Shown: in pieces, positions 24,713-34,369 of the stretch
Layout of the letters: each line of letters starts with the position of its first letter
Position numbering within the stretch: the stretch's first letter is position 1
Assembly (NCBI GenBank): GCA_902796425.1
Contig: CADBPC010000120.1
Location: 24,613-88,612 of the forward strand
Origin: an uncultured Lachnospiraceae bacterium
Lineage (GTDB): Bacteria; Bacillota; Clostridia; Lachnospirales; Lachnospiraceae
DNA length: 64,000 nucleotides
Direction of reading: 5' to 3'
Notes under the pieces: generated by a model
The model's input: the letters and a program-made list of their open reading frames with translations, nothing else
What the model was told of the DNA's origin: nothing
The model's database searches: none
Position numbers and translations under genes: made by a program

Positions 24713-25633
24713 ATGAAACGTGACCTGATCACACCGCTTGACTTTTCAACCGAAGAACTCGATAAGCTGTTCGACCTGGCGGATGACATCCGCCTGCACC
24801 CCGAGCAGTATTCGCACGCCTGCGAAGGCAGAAAAATGGCGACCTGCTTCTATGAGCCGAGCACGCGCACGCGCCTTTCGCACGAGAGCGCAATGCTGGG
24901 TCTCGGCGGACAGGTGATGGGCTTCTCCGAAGCAAGCTCCTCTTCCGCCTCAAAGGGAGAAAGCGTAGCCGACACGGCAAGGATTATCTCCTGCTATGCG
25001 GACATCATGGTAATCCGCCATCCCAAGGAGGGCGCCGCGACAGTAGCCGCGCATTACGCGAGCATCCCGGTCATCAACGCCGGCGACGGCGGCCACCAGC
25101 ATCCGACGCAGACGCTCACCGATCTTCTGACAATCCGCAACCTGAAGGGAACTCTGGGCGGCTTCACCATCGGCCTGTGCGGCGACCTGAAATTCGGCCG
25201 GACGGTACATTCCCTTATCAACGCGCTTGTCCGCTACGAGAATGTCCGCTTCATTTTCATCTCTCCCCCGGAGCTGAAGGTCCCGGATTACATCACGGAG
25301 ATGCTCAATGAAAAGGGGATCGCATACGAAGAATGCATCCGTCTCGAGGATGTCATGTCCGAGCTGGACCTTCTGTATATGACACGTGTCCAGAAGGAAC
25401 GCTTCTTTAACGAAGAAGATTATGTACGTCTTAAAAATTTCTATATCCTTGACAGCGAGAAGATGAAGGCCGCAAAGCCGGATATGTATATTCTTCATCC
25501 GCTGCCCCGCGTCAATGAGATCTCCGTCGAGGTTGACGACGATCCCCGCGCGGCATATTTCAGACAGGCCCAGTTCGGCGTCTACGTGCGAATGGCGCTG
25601 ATCCTGGTTCTTCTGGGGCTCAGGACGCTCTGA
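24713..25633 (+). CDS. pyrB: Aspartate carbamoyltransferase, catalytic chain
   Basis: Makes carbamoyl-aspartate, the committed pyrimidine step. The 306-residue chain has [16 protein letters not shown] (carbamoyl-phosphate site), [13 protein letters not shown] with the mobile-loop Lys, [12 protein letters not shown] and HPLPRVNEI. Length and motifs match the E. coli-type chain that pairs with PyrI. GGAGG precedes the ATG. Confidence 0.97.
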   Translation: MKRDLITPLDFSTEELDKLFDLADDIRLHPEQYSHACEGRKMATCFYEPSTRTRLSHESAMLGLGGQVMGFSEASSSSASKGESVADTARIISCYADIMVIRHPKEGAATVAAHYASIPVINAGDGGHQHPTQTLTDLLTIRNLKGTLGGFTIGLCGDLKFGRTVHSLINALVRYENVRFIFISPPELKVPDYITEMLNEKGIAYEECIRLEDVMSELDLLYMTRVQKERFFNEEDYVRLKNFYILDSEKMKAAKPDMYILHPLPRVNEISVEVDDDPRAAYFRQAQFGVYVRMALILVLLGLRTL

Positions 25634-25692
25634 TACAGGGTTATGAACTGAAGATTCCAAATAAGGAACAGGGTGAATAAGGAGGTACAGGA

Positions 25693-26139
25693 ATGCTGAA
25701 TGTAGGAAAAATCGAAGAAGGCTTCGTTCTTGATCATATTAAGGCCGGCAGGGCAATGAAGATCTATCACCACCTCGGCCTCGACAAGCGCGACTCCACC
25801 GTCGCCATAATAAAAAATGCCCACAGCAACGCCATGGGCAGAAAGGATATCCTGAAGGTCGAATGCGACATCAATTCGCTTAATCTCGACGTCCTCGCCT
25901 TCATCGACCGCAATATCACAGTCAATGTAATCAAGGACGGGGAAATTGTTGAGAAGCGTTCCCTCTCTCTTCCGAAGGAAATGCGCGGCATCGTAAAGTG
26001 CACGAACCCCAGATGCATTTCCTCCATCGAACAGGGACTTCCCCATATCTTCTATCTTGCGGACGAGAAAAAGGGCATCTATCGCTGCAAATACTGCGAT
26101 GAGAGATTTGAGGAGCATTCCGCAGAGGCTATTCTCTAA
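25693..26139 (+). CDS. pyrI: Aspartate carbamoyltransferase, regulatory chain
   Basis: The nucleotide-binding regulatory subunit (CTP inhibition, ATP activation). The 148 residues include the N-terminal allosteric domain and the C-terminal zinc domain with Cys103, Cys108, Cys132 and Cys135 (KCTNPRCIS and YRCKYCDERF). It follows pyrB by 59 nt with its own AAGGAGG. The gene converges on nudC with a 48-nt gap. Confidence 0.96.
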   Translation: MLNVGKIEEGFVLDHIKAGRAMKIYHHLGLDKRDSTVAIIKNAHSNAMGRKDILKVECDINSLNLDVLAFIDRNITVNVIKDGEIVEKRSLSLPKEMRGIVKCTNPRCISSIEQGLPHIFYLADEKKGIYRCKYCDERFEEHSAEAIL

Positions 26140-26187
26140 GCAGCTGTTACAAAGAGACCGTCCGTGCAAGCTCCCCTTAAGCCGCGC

Positions 26188-27072
26188 TCAGAATTTCTCC
26201 GGATGGTCTCTGAAATACTGGATCATTTCCGCGGTCAGGCTGACATCATTGTCTTCCTGGCCGATTTCATTTCTGGGGACAAATACCGCTCTGGAAAGCT
26301 CGTTTTCGTCCATGACGATGTCCTCTCCCGGGGCCGCCTGGCAGTAGTAGCCGAGCAGGAGATCCGACTCAAAGCCCCACGGCTGGGTCTTGTAATACCG
26401 GATGTCCGTGACATGGAGTCCTACCTCCTCCATAACTTCCCGCTGAACGGTCTCCTCCGCTGTCTCGCCGATCTCGCAAAAGCCCGCGATCAGGGCATTG
26501 CCGGCGCCGCTCCGTCCCGCGTACCTCGTCATTAGGATCTGGTCGCCTTTCGTTACGCCCACAATCACCGCGGGGCAGATCTTCGGATAAATCGTGTTGC
26601 CGCAGCGGGGGCAGACAAGCGCCCTCTCCTTTTCGGAGGTATGCGTCTTTTCGCCGCACCTTCCGCAGAAAACGTTGTCCCTGTACCAGACATAGAGATG
26701 GTATGCGGTCATTCCCGCAAAGCAAAGATCCTTGGGATTCAGGAATCTTAAGTTCATCATCCCTTCGAAGGAATAGAAAGGGAGCTTCAGGATGATACTC
26801 TCTTTATCCGCGCCGTAATCCGTATACAGAAAGAATCTGTGCTCCTCCCCTTCGGGGTCCCTGCATATGGAAAACAGGTACTGGAGGTGATCCGAAAGGC
26901 CGACGTCTTTCGCCTCCCTGACGGAGGGGAAAACAAGCATGCCCCTTTCATCGGTCCGGACAAGGATCGTCCTTCCGCAGAAGGCAAACACCGTATCCTC
27001 ATCTCTTGCCGCTGCCCTGCCGTCGTTCCTGAACTGATTGTAAAAAACTTCCGGATAGATATTCTGAATCAT
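26188..27072 (-). CDS. nudC: NAD+ diphosphatase, NudC-type Nudix hydrolase
   Basis: Hydrolyses NADH/NAD+ to NMN(H) and AMP and can remove NAD caps from RNA. Seen in 294 residues: N-terminal domain, zinc ribbon CGRCGEKT to CPRCGNTIYP, Nudix box GFCEIGETAEETVQREVMEE with following VGL, and TQPWGFESDL, which corresponds to the SQPWPFPxS specificity motif with changes. The start codon overlaps the stop of the AraC-type regulator gene (ATGA), indicating translational coupling. Confidence 0.93.
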   Translation of the reverse strand: MIQNIYPEVFYNQFRNDGRAAARDEDTVFAFCGRTILVRTDERGMLVFPSVREAKDVGLSDHLQYLFSICRDPEGEEHRFFLYTDYGADKESIILKLPFYSFEGMMNLRFLNPKDLCFAGMTAYHLYVWYRDNVFCGRCGEKTHTSEKERALVCPRCGNTIYPKICPAVIVGVTKGDQILMTRYAGRSGAGNALIAGFCEIGETAEETVQREVMEEVGLHVTDIRYYKTQPWGFESDLLLGYYCQAAPGEDIVMDENELSRAVFVPRNEIGQEDNDVSLTAEMIQYFRDHPEKF

Positions 27073-28157
27073 AGCTGTTCCCGCACGGGCGCCGCATCGC
27101 CCTGTTTCCTTTTCCTGTAGGCCGTCGGCGACATGCCGAAAACCTTCTCGAACGCCCGGATAAAGACCTCCGGCGACTCATAGCCGACCAGCATCCCGAT
27201 ATCCGCGACCGTTCTTTTGGTCTCTGTAAGATATGCCGCCGCGCGCTCCGCACGGATCCTTCGAAGGAAGGCAGAAAACCCGTATCCCGTCTCCGCGCGG
27301 ATCATCCGCGAGCAGTGTGCGGCCGAATAGTGAAACTGCCCTGCAACCGCGCCAAGGTCCGCTTCCCGGTAATGGTCATAGATGTAACTGAGGATCCTCA
27401 GCCTCACCGGATCCCCTCCCGCTTCCTCCGGGGTTCCCGCGATATAGGCGCTGCCCCTGTAGCCGCGAAGAAGCCTTGCGAACAAAATTGTGAGCAGGTT
27501 GTTGAGAAGATTGCGGCTGAACACATCCTCCTCATCCACCTCACTGTACATTTCGAGGATGATATCTTCAATCTCCTCACCCGTCTCCGGGAACAGTATA
27601 CTGCCCGGCGGGCGCCTGCTGTAAAGACTTCCGATAAAAAAATCAGAAAGAATATTATCATAGCTGAGCGTCGTATGGAAGGTTCTGTCAAACGTATCTT
27701 TCCTCACGTGGACGCTCAGGATCAGGCTGTCGTCGAACACCTCGATGGTATGCTTTACCCCCGGGGAAATTAAGCACACATCGCCCCGGTGCAGCGTATA
27801 CATCTCGCTCCCGAGCCGGTGCCCGCAGGTGCCCCTGAGCACATACAGAATTTCAAAAAAGGAAAGACTGTACACAAAGACCGGAGTATATCTCGAATGT
27901 TTTACCAGGTTGACGTCAAACCCTCTTCCTATCGGAAACTGCGAGGAATACATCTCCTCGGTAAAGTGCTCCGGTATTTTCACAAAGGAATAGTCCGGAA
28001 TAAACAGGCCGTGCTCCCTCACATAGCCTTCGGCCTGCGCCAGGAAGTCCGCCCTCTTTTCGGGGCTCTTTTGCCCGTACAGCTCCCTGTAGACCTTCTC
28101 ATCCTCTGTATATTCAGCCAGCTTCTCAAGAAGCAGGCGCTTTTTTGCTGAGTTCAT
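27069..28157 (-). CDS. AraC-family transcriptional regulator with cupin sensor domain
   Basis: A 362-residue regulator. The central cupin region (RGTCGHRLGSEMYTLHRGDV, VCLISPGVKHTIEVFDDS) probably binds a sugar-type ligand. The C-terminus has two HTH motifs (HYSAAHCSRMIRAETGYGF and RTVADIGMLVGYESPEVFIRA) and FGMSPTAYRKRK. The ATG at 28157 follows GGAGGAG; the frame extends to 28223 without a site. It is divergent from the Gfo/Idh/MocA-rhamnosidase genes and is the likely activator of that cluster (inferred). Confidence 0.92.
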   Translation of the reverse strand: MNSAKKRLLLEKLAEYTEDEKVYRELYGQKSPEKRADFLAQAEGYVREHGLFIPDYSFVKIPEHFTEEMYSSQFPIGRGFDVNLVKHSRYTPVFVYSLSFFEILYVLRGTCGHRLGSEMYTLHRGDVCLISPGVKHTIEVFDDSLILSVHVRKDTFDRTFHTTLSYDNILSDFFIGSLYSRRPPGSILFPETGEEIEDIILEMYSEVDEEDVFSRNLLNNLLTILFARLLRGYRGSAYIAGTPEEAGGDPVRLRILSYIYDHYREADLGAVAGQFHYSAAHCSRMIRAETGYGFSAFLRRIRAERAAAYLTETKRTVADIGMLVGYESPEVFIRAFEKVFGMSPTAYRKRKQGDAAPVREQL

Positions 28158-28222
28158 TTCGCTCCTCCGTCTATGCAGCCTACAGTAATTCAGCGGATTG
28201 CTCCGCACTTCGTGCTCGCGCA

Positions 28223-28231
28223 ATTATATCA
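28223..28231 (-). promoter_or_regulatory. Extended -10 promoter for the AraC-nudC pair
   Basis: TGATATAAT on the minus strand in the 214-nt divergent gap (28158-28371); I see no good -35. On the plus strand TATAGT (about 28288-28293) could serve the oxidoreductase gene with a poor -35, as expected for an activator-dependent promoter. Confidence 0.4.
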
Positions 28232-28371
28232 CAAAAGATCAATAAAAGATGCTCGATTCAGACATTTTCCACCTCCCGGAAGTCTGTTATAGTAGTCATC
28301 GTAAGGCAGGCAGAGAGCCTCCCGCAGGTGAAAGAACAGGCTTTTGTTAATAAAACAAGGAGTGTAAAGAG

Positions 28372-29388
28372 ATGATTACAGTTGCTTATGTCGGATTCGG
28401 TGTTTCGGTTCGTGAGTATCATATCCCCTATGTGGAAAACCGCGATGATATCCGCGTCAAATATGTTTTCCGCAGGCAGGAGGACATCGCGCAGTTTGCA
28501 GAATACGAGCCCTTCTATCCGGAGATTACTTTCACAGTCAATTTTGACGACGTTCTCTCCGATCCCGAGGTCGACCTCGTTGTTGTATCCGCCCCGGACC
28601 GCTTTCATATGCCTTACGCAAAGCAGATCTTAAACGCCGGAAAACACGCCCTTATCGAAAAGCCGTTTGCGCCCACGGCAGCGGAGGCCCGCGAGTGTTT
28701 TGCCCTCGCAAAGAGTAAGGGACTGATCTGCATGCCGAACCAGAACAGACGGTTTGACGCTGATTTCCTGGCGTTGAAGCAGGTCATCGAGAGCGGCAGA
28801 ATCGGGACTCCCGTCCGCCTCGAGAGCCACTATGATTATTTCCGCGAGAACGGGTGGTATGACCACCTCGGAACACTGTATAATCTCGGTGTCCACACGG
28901 TCGATCAGGTGATCAGTCTCTTCGGCATCCCCGACCGCACAAATCTTGATGTCCGCAGTATCCACCACCCCGGTGTCGGTGATGACTATTATGACCTCGA
29001 GTTCTTCTACGGCAACTGCAAGGCATCCGTCAACACCTCGATGTGTGTCCTGATAGATTATCCCCGCTTCACACTGCACGGAACAAAGGGCAGCTTTACC
29101 CTTCCTCCCGTCATTCACAACTCCGGGAAAAAGAAGGTCGTCGGAAGACATGTCATCAGCACGGATCCCGCGCCGGAAGACAGATGGGGAACGCTCGTCT
29201 ATGTCAATGACGCAGGCGAAAAGATCACGGAGAAGGTTCCGGTCGGCTGCGCGCACTACGAGAGAATCTACGACAATCTGATCGATGCAATTGAAAACGG
29301 CGCCGAAAAGTGCATCAAAGACGAGGAAGTCGTAAAGGTCCTTGAGATTCTTGAAGAAGCAACAGAGGTTGCAAAGCGCAGCAAATAA
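28372..29388 (+). CDS. Gfo/Idh/MocA-family NAD(P)-dependent oxidoreductase
   Basis: A 338-residue sugar or polyol dehydrogenase family member. The N-terminal Rossmann fold starts VAYVGFGVSVREYHIPYV. The active-site EKPFAPTAAEA motif supplies the Lys, and NQNRRFD plus TLYNLGVHTVDQVISLFG contain the expected His/Asp region. It starts 8 nt behind an AAGGAG-type site. It is followed by a paralogue, and both precede the rhamnosidase, which suggests processing of released sugar. The substrate is not inferable. Confidence 0.92.
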   Translation: MITVAYVGFGVSVREYHIPYVENRDDIRVKYVFRRQEDIAQFAEYEPFYPEITFTVNFDDVLSDPEVDLVVVSAPDRFHMPYAKQILNAGKHALIEKPFAPTAAEARECFALAKSKGLICMPNQNRRFDADFLALKQVIESGRIGTPVRLESHYDYFRENGWYDHLGTLYNLGVHTVDQVISLFGIPDRTNLDVRSIHHPGVGDDYYDLEFFYGNCKASVNTSMCVLIDYPRFTLHGTKGSFTLPPVIHNSGKKKVVGRHVISTDPAPEDRWGTLVYVNDAGEKITEKVPVGCAHYERIYDNLIDAIENGAEKCIKDEEVVKVLEILEEATEVAKRSK

Positions 29389-29417
29389 TACGAAAGCGCA
29401 GCAGGTAACGCGCATAG

Positions 29418-29443
29418 GCAGCGGGTGACACACAGCCCGCTGC
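29418..29443 (+). other. Intercistronic hairpin between the two oxidoreductase genes
   Basis: Perfect 8-bp stem GCAGCGGG/CCCGCTGC with a 10-nt loop and no U run. It ends a few bases before the GGAGG of the next gene, so it may affect the relative translation of the pair. Confidence 0.5.
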
Positions 29444-29459
29444 GGCATGGAGGATGAAC

Positions 29460-30446
29460 ATGGAACAGGTAAGACTCGGAACCATCGGAAGCGGAGTCAT
29501 TGTCCGCTCTGTACTGGACAATGTTGTAAAAACAGAAGGTATCGCACTGGAGGCGGTCTATTCCCGCAGCAGTGAAAAGGCAGAGGCGCTGGCATCGCAG
29601 TACGGATGCAGGAAGACCTATACCGATCTTGATCTCTTCCTTTCGGATGACAGGATCAATACGGTCTACATCGCGATCCCGAACCTTTTGCACTACGAAT
29701 ACACGAAGAAGGCACTTCTTGCCGGCAAGAATGTCATAACGGAGAAGCCCTTTACGACAAAGGAAGAGCACGCAAGAGAGCTGGCAGCCCTCGCAAAGAA
29801 GCGCGGACTGTTTCTGGTCGAGGCCGCTCCGACAAGCTTTCTTCCCAACTACAAAATCTTAAAGGAAGAGCTTGCGAAAATCGGCAGGATCCGTCTTGTC
29901 ATCAGCAATTACAGCCAGTATTCCAGCAGATATGATGCAGTCCTTCGCGGCGAAAAGCCGGCCATCTTTGATCCCGACTACGCGGGCGGCTGCCTGATGG
30001 ACATCAATTTCTACAACGTCCTTTTAAATGTCCTTCTCTTCGGAAAGCCCGCCTCCGCCCGCTATATGGCAAACCGCTGCCCCGGCCTTTCCGACACCTC
30101 CGGCGTCATGGTCATGCAGTATGACGGCTTTGTCAGCACGAACGCCGGCGCCAAGGATACCTGGGGAGTCAACTTCTTCCAGATTGAGGGCGAGAAGGGT
30201 TATATCTATATCGAGAACGGATCAAACGGAATCCAGTCGGTCAGGACAGTCACAAAAACAGGCGACGAGACTTTTAACGAGCAGCCCGTCCCCGACCGGT
30301 GGTATTATGAGGTAAGGGAAATCACAGCCATGATGCTCTCGGGCGATCTTGACGCGGCATATGCGCGCCTCGATTCGACGATTGATACGGTTTCCGTCAT
30401 TGAAAACAGTCGAAAGGATGCGGGGATCCTGTTTCCCGGAGACTGA
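29460..30446 (+). CDS. Gfo/Idh/MocA-family oxidoreductase, second copy
   Basis: A 328-residue paralogue with VRLGTIGSGVIVRSVLD (dinucleotide fold), ITEKPFTTKEEHAREL (catalytic Lys) and GGCLMDINFYNVLLNVLLFG. I use the ATG at 29460, 6 nt after GGAGG; the ATG at 29454 abuts the site. Residues past 200 (TSGVMVMQYDGF, IEGEKGYIYIENGSNG) are the C-terminal sheet domain. It resembles dihydrodiol/aldose-type members more than its neighbour does. Confidence 0.91.
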   Translation: MEQVRLGTIGSGVIVRSVLDNVVKTEGIALEAVYSRSSEKAEALASQYGCRKTYTDLDLFLSDDRINTVYIAIPNLLHYEYTKKALLAGKNVITEKPFTTKEEHARELAALAKKRGLFLVEAAPTSFLPNYKILKEELAKIGRIRLVISNYSQYSSRYDAVLRGEKPAIFDPDYAGGCLMDINFYNVLLNVLLFGKPASARYMANRCPGLSDTSGVMVMQYDGFVSTNAGAKDTWGVNFFQIEGEKGYIYIENGSNGIQSVRTVTKTGDETFNEQPVPDRWYYEVREITAMMLSGDLDAAYARLDSTIDTVSVIENSRKDAGILFPGD

Positions 30447-30500
30447 ATGATCTGATTAACTTTGGGGTTGCAGCAGCATATTAATTGGGAGGATTACCTC

Positions 30501-33500
30501 ATGCAGAATTCAGAAACAACTACTTCTCCGGGGATGAGCAGCCAGGATCAGAAGGCAGAACTTGTTTTCCTTAAAGTCGATCACATGACAGCACCTCTTT
30601 CCATTGACGATGCGTCTCCGTCCTTTGGCTGGCAGATGAAGTCAGACAGGACCGGCGCCTGCCAGCGCGCTTACAGGATCAGGGTCTGCAGCGGCGATGA
30701 GCTGTTCTGGGACAGCGGGACGGTGGAATCCTCCGATTCCGCGGCCATCGCCTATCCCGGGGATGCAAAGGCACTGATCTCGGAGACGGATTATCAGTGG
30801 GAAGTGCAGGTAACGGATGAGACCGGTGCTGTCCTTACGGCATCTTCCGTTTTTTCGACCGGCCTTATGGGCACCGGTCTTGATTCCTGGCACGGAGCAA
30901 AATGGATCGGTCCTGATACCATCAGCCTTGCAGCGGAGACAGTGCCTGTTTTCCGCATTCAGTTCACCATGCAGATCGGGAGTGATGGAAGCAGGGCCGG
31001 CGTCGTTTTCGGCGCGGCGGATCCCAGGCTCCTTTCCAGCATCCACAACAATTACCTGATTAACGGCGAGAACTATTTAACCTTATGCCTGAATGCGGGA
31101 AGTCTCCCCGCGGCTCTTGAGATCCGCAGGAAGGGTTATATGCCCGGTGAGGAAGAGGAGAAGATGATTGCCTCCATTCCCGTTCCCGCATCGGTCATTG
31201 ATGAGAATAACCGGTTTGAGGCACACTCCTTCGAAGCGGTAATCTGCAGCAGCAAGCTGGAATCCGTCAGCATCGACGGACAGATGCTCGAGACCGGCAA
31301 AAAGGATAACGGCGAGCCCGAATACAGTCTCATACTGAATCCGCTGAACACCGCCCTGGACGTTCCGATTTTCCCCAGGCTCTGCAATGTCGGATTTGTC
31401 ACCGCAGAGGATACAAAGGCTCTGTTTTCCGATTTCTGCATCCGGCATTACGGCGGCGAAAGAAACGTTGTCTTTGGCAGAAATACCGGCGCCTCCTGGC
31501 GCATCTTTGAGGGATGCAGCGGCGCCGCCGTGCAGGAAGACGGCATCCGGGTAAAGCCCGGGACACTCTTCTTTGCGGATCCTTCCTTCGGCGGCATGCC
31601 CATGCTGCGCAGGGACTTTGAAGCCAACGGGCAGGTCGCTTCCGCAAAGGTATATGTGACTGCGCGCGGCATTTATGAAATGACGATCAACGGAAGGAAA
31701 GTCGGTGATGAATACCTGACGCCCGGCGATACGGATTTCCGCCAGCACATCCTCTACTCCGCCTATGATGTTACGGACCTTGTCAGGGAGGGCGAAAACG
31801 CCATGGGCGCCGTTCTGGCGACCGGCTGGTACTCTGACGAAGTCTCCTACGACATGAAGAATTTCAATTTCTACGGCGACCGCCAGGCGTTCCTCGCACT
31901 TCTTGCAGTGCGCTATGCGGACGGCAGGACGCAGTATGTTCCGACGGACGCCTCCTGGCAGTGCAGCGTGGACGGCCCCGTTCGCTACGCAGCCAATTTC
32001 AACGGCGAGACCTATGACGCCACGCTGGAAGCCGCCTTCGAAGGCTGGGATCTTCCCGGATTTATGACCGCACAGGCCGGCACCTCACAGGGCCCTGCTC
32101 TCTTTAAGGCTGCGACTCTTATGGATGAGTGTGTCTGCGGCGTTCGCCCCGTTATAACGGCAAGGCTGGATACCGGCATCCGCAAATACAAGGAGCTGAG
32201 CGCTGCGTTTGTCTCAAAGCAGGTCCGCGGCAGCGATAACTCGACCGTCTTTATCTACGATATGGGTGAAAACATGGTCGGCATCCCGCGGATTGTTTTC
32301 CCCGGGGGATGCGGACAGGCAGGCAGAGAGGTCACCATCCGCTACTCCGAAAAGCTCTACCCCGAGCTGGATCCCGAGAATCCGTACTGCTACGGCGACC
32401 TGAAAGGCCTGATCCTGACGGAGAACCTCCGCGGTGCTCTCGTAACCGACCGCTATATCATGAAGGGCGAAGGAACGGAAGTGTTCTGCCCAGTCTTTAC
32501 CTTCCACGGCTATCAGTATGTGGAGATATCCGGACTGGATGAGCCGATCCCGGCTGAGAGTATTACGGGACTGGTCCTTAGCAGTGTCACGCAGACCTCG
32601 CACTATGAATCCTCCAATCCTCTGACAAACCGGCTCTTTACCAATATCATCCGCTCAACGCTCGGCAATCACCTGTCCATTCCGACAGACTGCCCGCAGA
32701 GAGACGAGCGGCTCGGCTGGGCCGGCGATGCCAATGTCTATTCGGAGACCGCGACCTACATGGCAGACATGTCCGCCTTCCTTCGGAATTACTCTCTCAT
32801 GCAGAGAGACTCCCAGGACAGGGTCGGAACCTACCACCTGTTCGCCCCCTCCTATGCGACGATCGGCGAGTCCTTCTCGCTCGGCTACGCATGGAACGCG
32901 GCGGGCGTCGTCCTCCCCTTCGAGGCCTGGCTCCAGTACGCGGATATAAAGTATCTTCGGGAGAATTATGAAGCTTACCGGCTCCATGTCACGAACATGA
33001 TGGAGAAAAAGGCTCCCGGCTGCAGCTATCTTACAGCCGATGTGGGCTTCTCCGCAGACCACCTGGCAGTAGTGCCCACCGACATCGCCCTTTTGTCCAA
33101 CGCCATGCTTTACAGGGTCGCGCGCTTTGTCCAGGCAGCCGCACAGATTCTGCAAAGCTCCGCTCCGGAGGACTCCTCGGCATGCGCTGATTATGCCCGT
33201 GACGCTGAGCTGTTCAAGGCTTACGCGGACGGCCTGAAGACGGAATGGAACGCAGTCTACGTCGGGGAAGATCACAGAACAAGAACCGCGGACGGCCAGA
33301 TCCAGGATACACAGTCTTCCTACTCGCTTCCTCTTATCTGCGGCGTGTTCAGCGACGAGAACCTGGAGTATGCAGGACAGTTCCTCGACGAAGCCTGCAA
33401 AAAGACCGGCTACACCATGACCACAGGCTTTATGGGAACCGGCCCTCTCCTGCCCGCACTTACCGAGGGCGGATACATCGATACTGTTTACCGTCTCTTT

Positions 33501-34004
33501 GAGCAGACAGCATATCCGTCCTGGCTGTATCCCGTAGTCAACGGCGCGACCAGCGTCTGGGAGCGCTGGAACTCCTTTACGATCGAGAACGGCTTCGGCG
33601 GACAGAACAGCATGAATTCCTTCAACCACTACTCGCTGGGCGCCGTCGGCACCTGGATGATGGAGTATCAGGCAGGAATCCAGAGAGATGATACCGCCGG
33701 GTTTAAGAGCTTTATTCTGCAGCCCGTACCGGGTGGGAACTTCACCTTCGTGGACGGCTCCTACGATTCCGGGTACGGAACCATCCGCTCGTCCTGGAAG
33801 GCAGAGGACGGACACCTCACCTCCTATGACGCGACAGTTCCCGCCAATACGAGTGCTGTCCTGTACCTGCCCACGGGCGATGACGACGTCACAGCCTTCG
33901 CGGCGCAGGAAGGCGTCACCTGCATCGGAACAGAGACACGCTTTGGCAGAAAGGTCAGCGTATTTAAGCTGACATCCGGAAAATACCACTACGGGAAGGC
34001 CTGA
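30501..34004 (+). CDS. GH78 alpha-L-rhamnosidase
   Basis: Removes terminal alpha-L-rhamnose from plant glycans or glycosides by inversion. The 1167-residue length is typical. Domains: N-terminal fibronectin-like domain (DHMTAPLSIDDASPSFGWQM region), carbohydrate-binding beta domains to about 620, the (alpha/alpha)6 catalytic domain with IPTDCPQRDERLGWAGDANV (catalytic acid region) and YPSWLYPVVNGATSVWERWN, and a C-terminal beta domain. No signal peptide, so it acts on imported substrate. The ATG at 30501 follows GGGAGG by 8 nt; an upstream TTG at 30462 has no site. Confidence 0.94.
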   Translation: MQNSETTTSPGMSSQDQKAELVFLKVDHMTAPLSIDDASPSFGWQMKSDRTGACQRAYRIRVCSGDELFWDSGTVESSDSAAIAYPGDAKALISETDYQWEVQVTDETGAVLTASSVFSTGLMGTGLDSWHGAKWIGPDTISLAAETVPVFRIQFTMQIGSDGSRAGVVFGAADPRLLSSIHNNYLINGENYLTLCLNAGSLPAALEIRRKGYMPGEEEEKMIASIPVPASVIDENNRFEAHSFEAVICSSKLESVSIDGQMLETGKKDNGEPEYSLILNPLNTALDVPIFPRLCNVGFVTAEDTKALFSDFCIRHYGGERNVVFGRNTGASWRIFEGCSGAAVQEDGIRVKPGTLFFADPSFGGMPMLRRDFEANGQVASAKVYVTARGIYEMTINGRKVGDEYLTPGDTDFRQHILYSAYDVTDLVREGENAMGAVLATGWYSDEVSYDMKNFNFYGDRQAFLALLAVRYADGRTQYVPTDASWQCSVDGPVRYAANFNGETYDATLEAAFEGWDLPGFMTAQAGTSQGPALFKAATLMDECVCGVRPVITARLDTGIRKYKELSAAFVSKQVRGSDNSTVFIYDMGENMVGIPRIVFPGGCGQAGREVTIRYSEKLYPELDPENPYCYGDLKGLILTENLRGALVTDRYIMKGEGTEVFCPVFTFHGYQYVEISGLDEPIPAESITGLVLSSVTQTSHYESSNPLTNRLFTNIIRSTLGNHLSIPTDCPQRDERLGWAGDANVYSETATYMADMSAFLRNYSLMQRDSQDRVGTYHLFAPSYATIGESFSLGYAWNAAGVVLPFEAWLQYADIKYLRENYEAYRLHVTNMMEKKAPGCSYLTADVGFSADHLAVVPTDIALLSNAMLYRVARFVQAAAQILQSSAPEDSSACADYARDAELFKAYADGLKTEWNAVYVGEDHRTRTADGQIQDTQSSYSLPLICGVFSDENLEYAGQFLDEACKKTGYTMTTGFMGTGPLLPALTEGGYIDTVYRLFEQTAYPSWLYPVVNGATSVWERWNSFTIENGFGGQNSMNSFNHYSLGAVGTWMMEYQAGIQRDDTAGFKSFILQPVPGGNFTFVDGSYDSGYGTIRSSWKAEDGHLTSYDATVPANTSAVLYLPTGDDDVTAFAAQEGVTCIGTETRFGRKVSVFKLTSGKYHYGKA

Positions 34005-34032
34005 CTCCCGTCTCATGAAATAAGACTCAGAT

Positions 34033-34068
34033 CTCCCGCCTGCAGATTACTGCCGGCGGGAGAAAATT
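34033..34068 (+). terminator. Terminator after the rhamnosidase gene
   Basis: CTCCCGCC/GGCGGGAG outer stem and GCAG/CTGC inner stem with an ATTA loop, then AAAATTT. Strong hairpin, short T run. Confidence 0.6.
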
Positions 34069-34093
34069 TATGTCAGCGGATTAAAATTTAGGC

Positions 34094-34122
34094 TTGTGCT
34101 TCGATAAAGTGCATGCTATAAT
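34094..34122 (+). promoter_or_regulatory. tRNA-Trp promoter
   Basis: TTGTGC, 17 bp, consensus TATAAT, ending 13 nt before the tRNA 5' end. Confidence 0.65.
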
Positions 34123-34135
34123 TCTTCTGTTGTCA

Positions 34136-34207
34136 AGGGGAATCATACAATGGCTAGTATCACGGTCTCCAAAACCGTTCATGGGGGTTCGAATCCCTCT
34201 TCCCCTG
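34136..34207 (+). tRNA. tRNA-Trp (CCA)
   Basis: A 72-nt cloverleaf. Acceptor AGGGGAA pairs with TTCCCCT. The D stem is ATAC/GTAT. The anticodon stem ACGGT/ACCGT encloses loop CTCCAAA with CCA at 34169-34171, and the T arm is GGGGG-TTCGAAT-CCCTC. Discriminator is G, the Trp identity base; 3' CCA is not encoded. It stands alone between a rhamnosidase terminator and its own terminator. No integrase or duplicated 3' end is nearby. Confidence 0.95.
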
Positions 34208-34218
34208 CTACAATTTAT

Positions 34219-34253
34219 AAGCGGTTGTCAGAGGTTGTCTGACAGCCGCTTTT
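34219..34253 (+). terminator. tRNA-Trp terminator
   Basis: AAGCGG..GTCAGA stem with TCTGAC..CCGCTT and a 5-nt loop, followed by TTTTCCTTG. The remaining 34254-34369 holds nothing I recognise. Confidence 0.85.
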
Positions 34254-34369
34254 CCTTGTGTTTTCTTATTCTTAACTTCAGGGAAATCTATTCTTCAAGG
34301 TAAATCAGGATTTTACAGTTTTTCCCTGCCCCGGCTCAAATATTATGCCGCCGCAGGGCTGGGAATATT

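Noticed and set aside
26153-26211. 11-bp inverted repeat (AGAGACCGTCC / GGATGGTCTCT) across the pyrI-nudC junction
   Set aside because: The right arm is inside the nudC coding end, pairing includes a wobble, and the loop is 37 nt with no T run; too weak to call a terminator.
34136-34253. tRNA-Trp as an integration (att) site
   Set aside because: No integrase gene, no direct repeat of the tRNA 3' end, and ordinary chromosomal genes on both sides.
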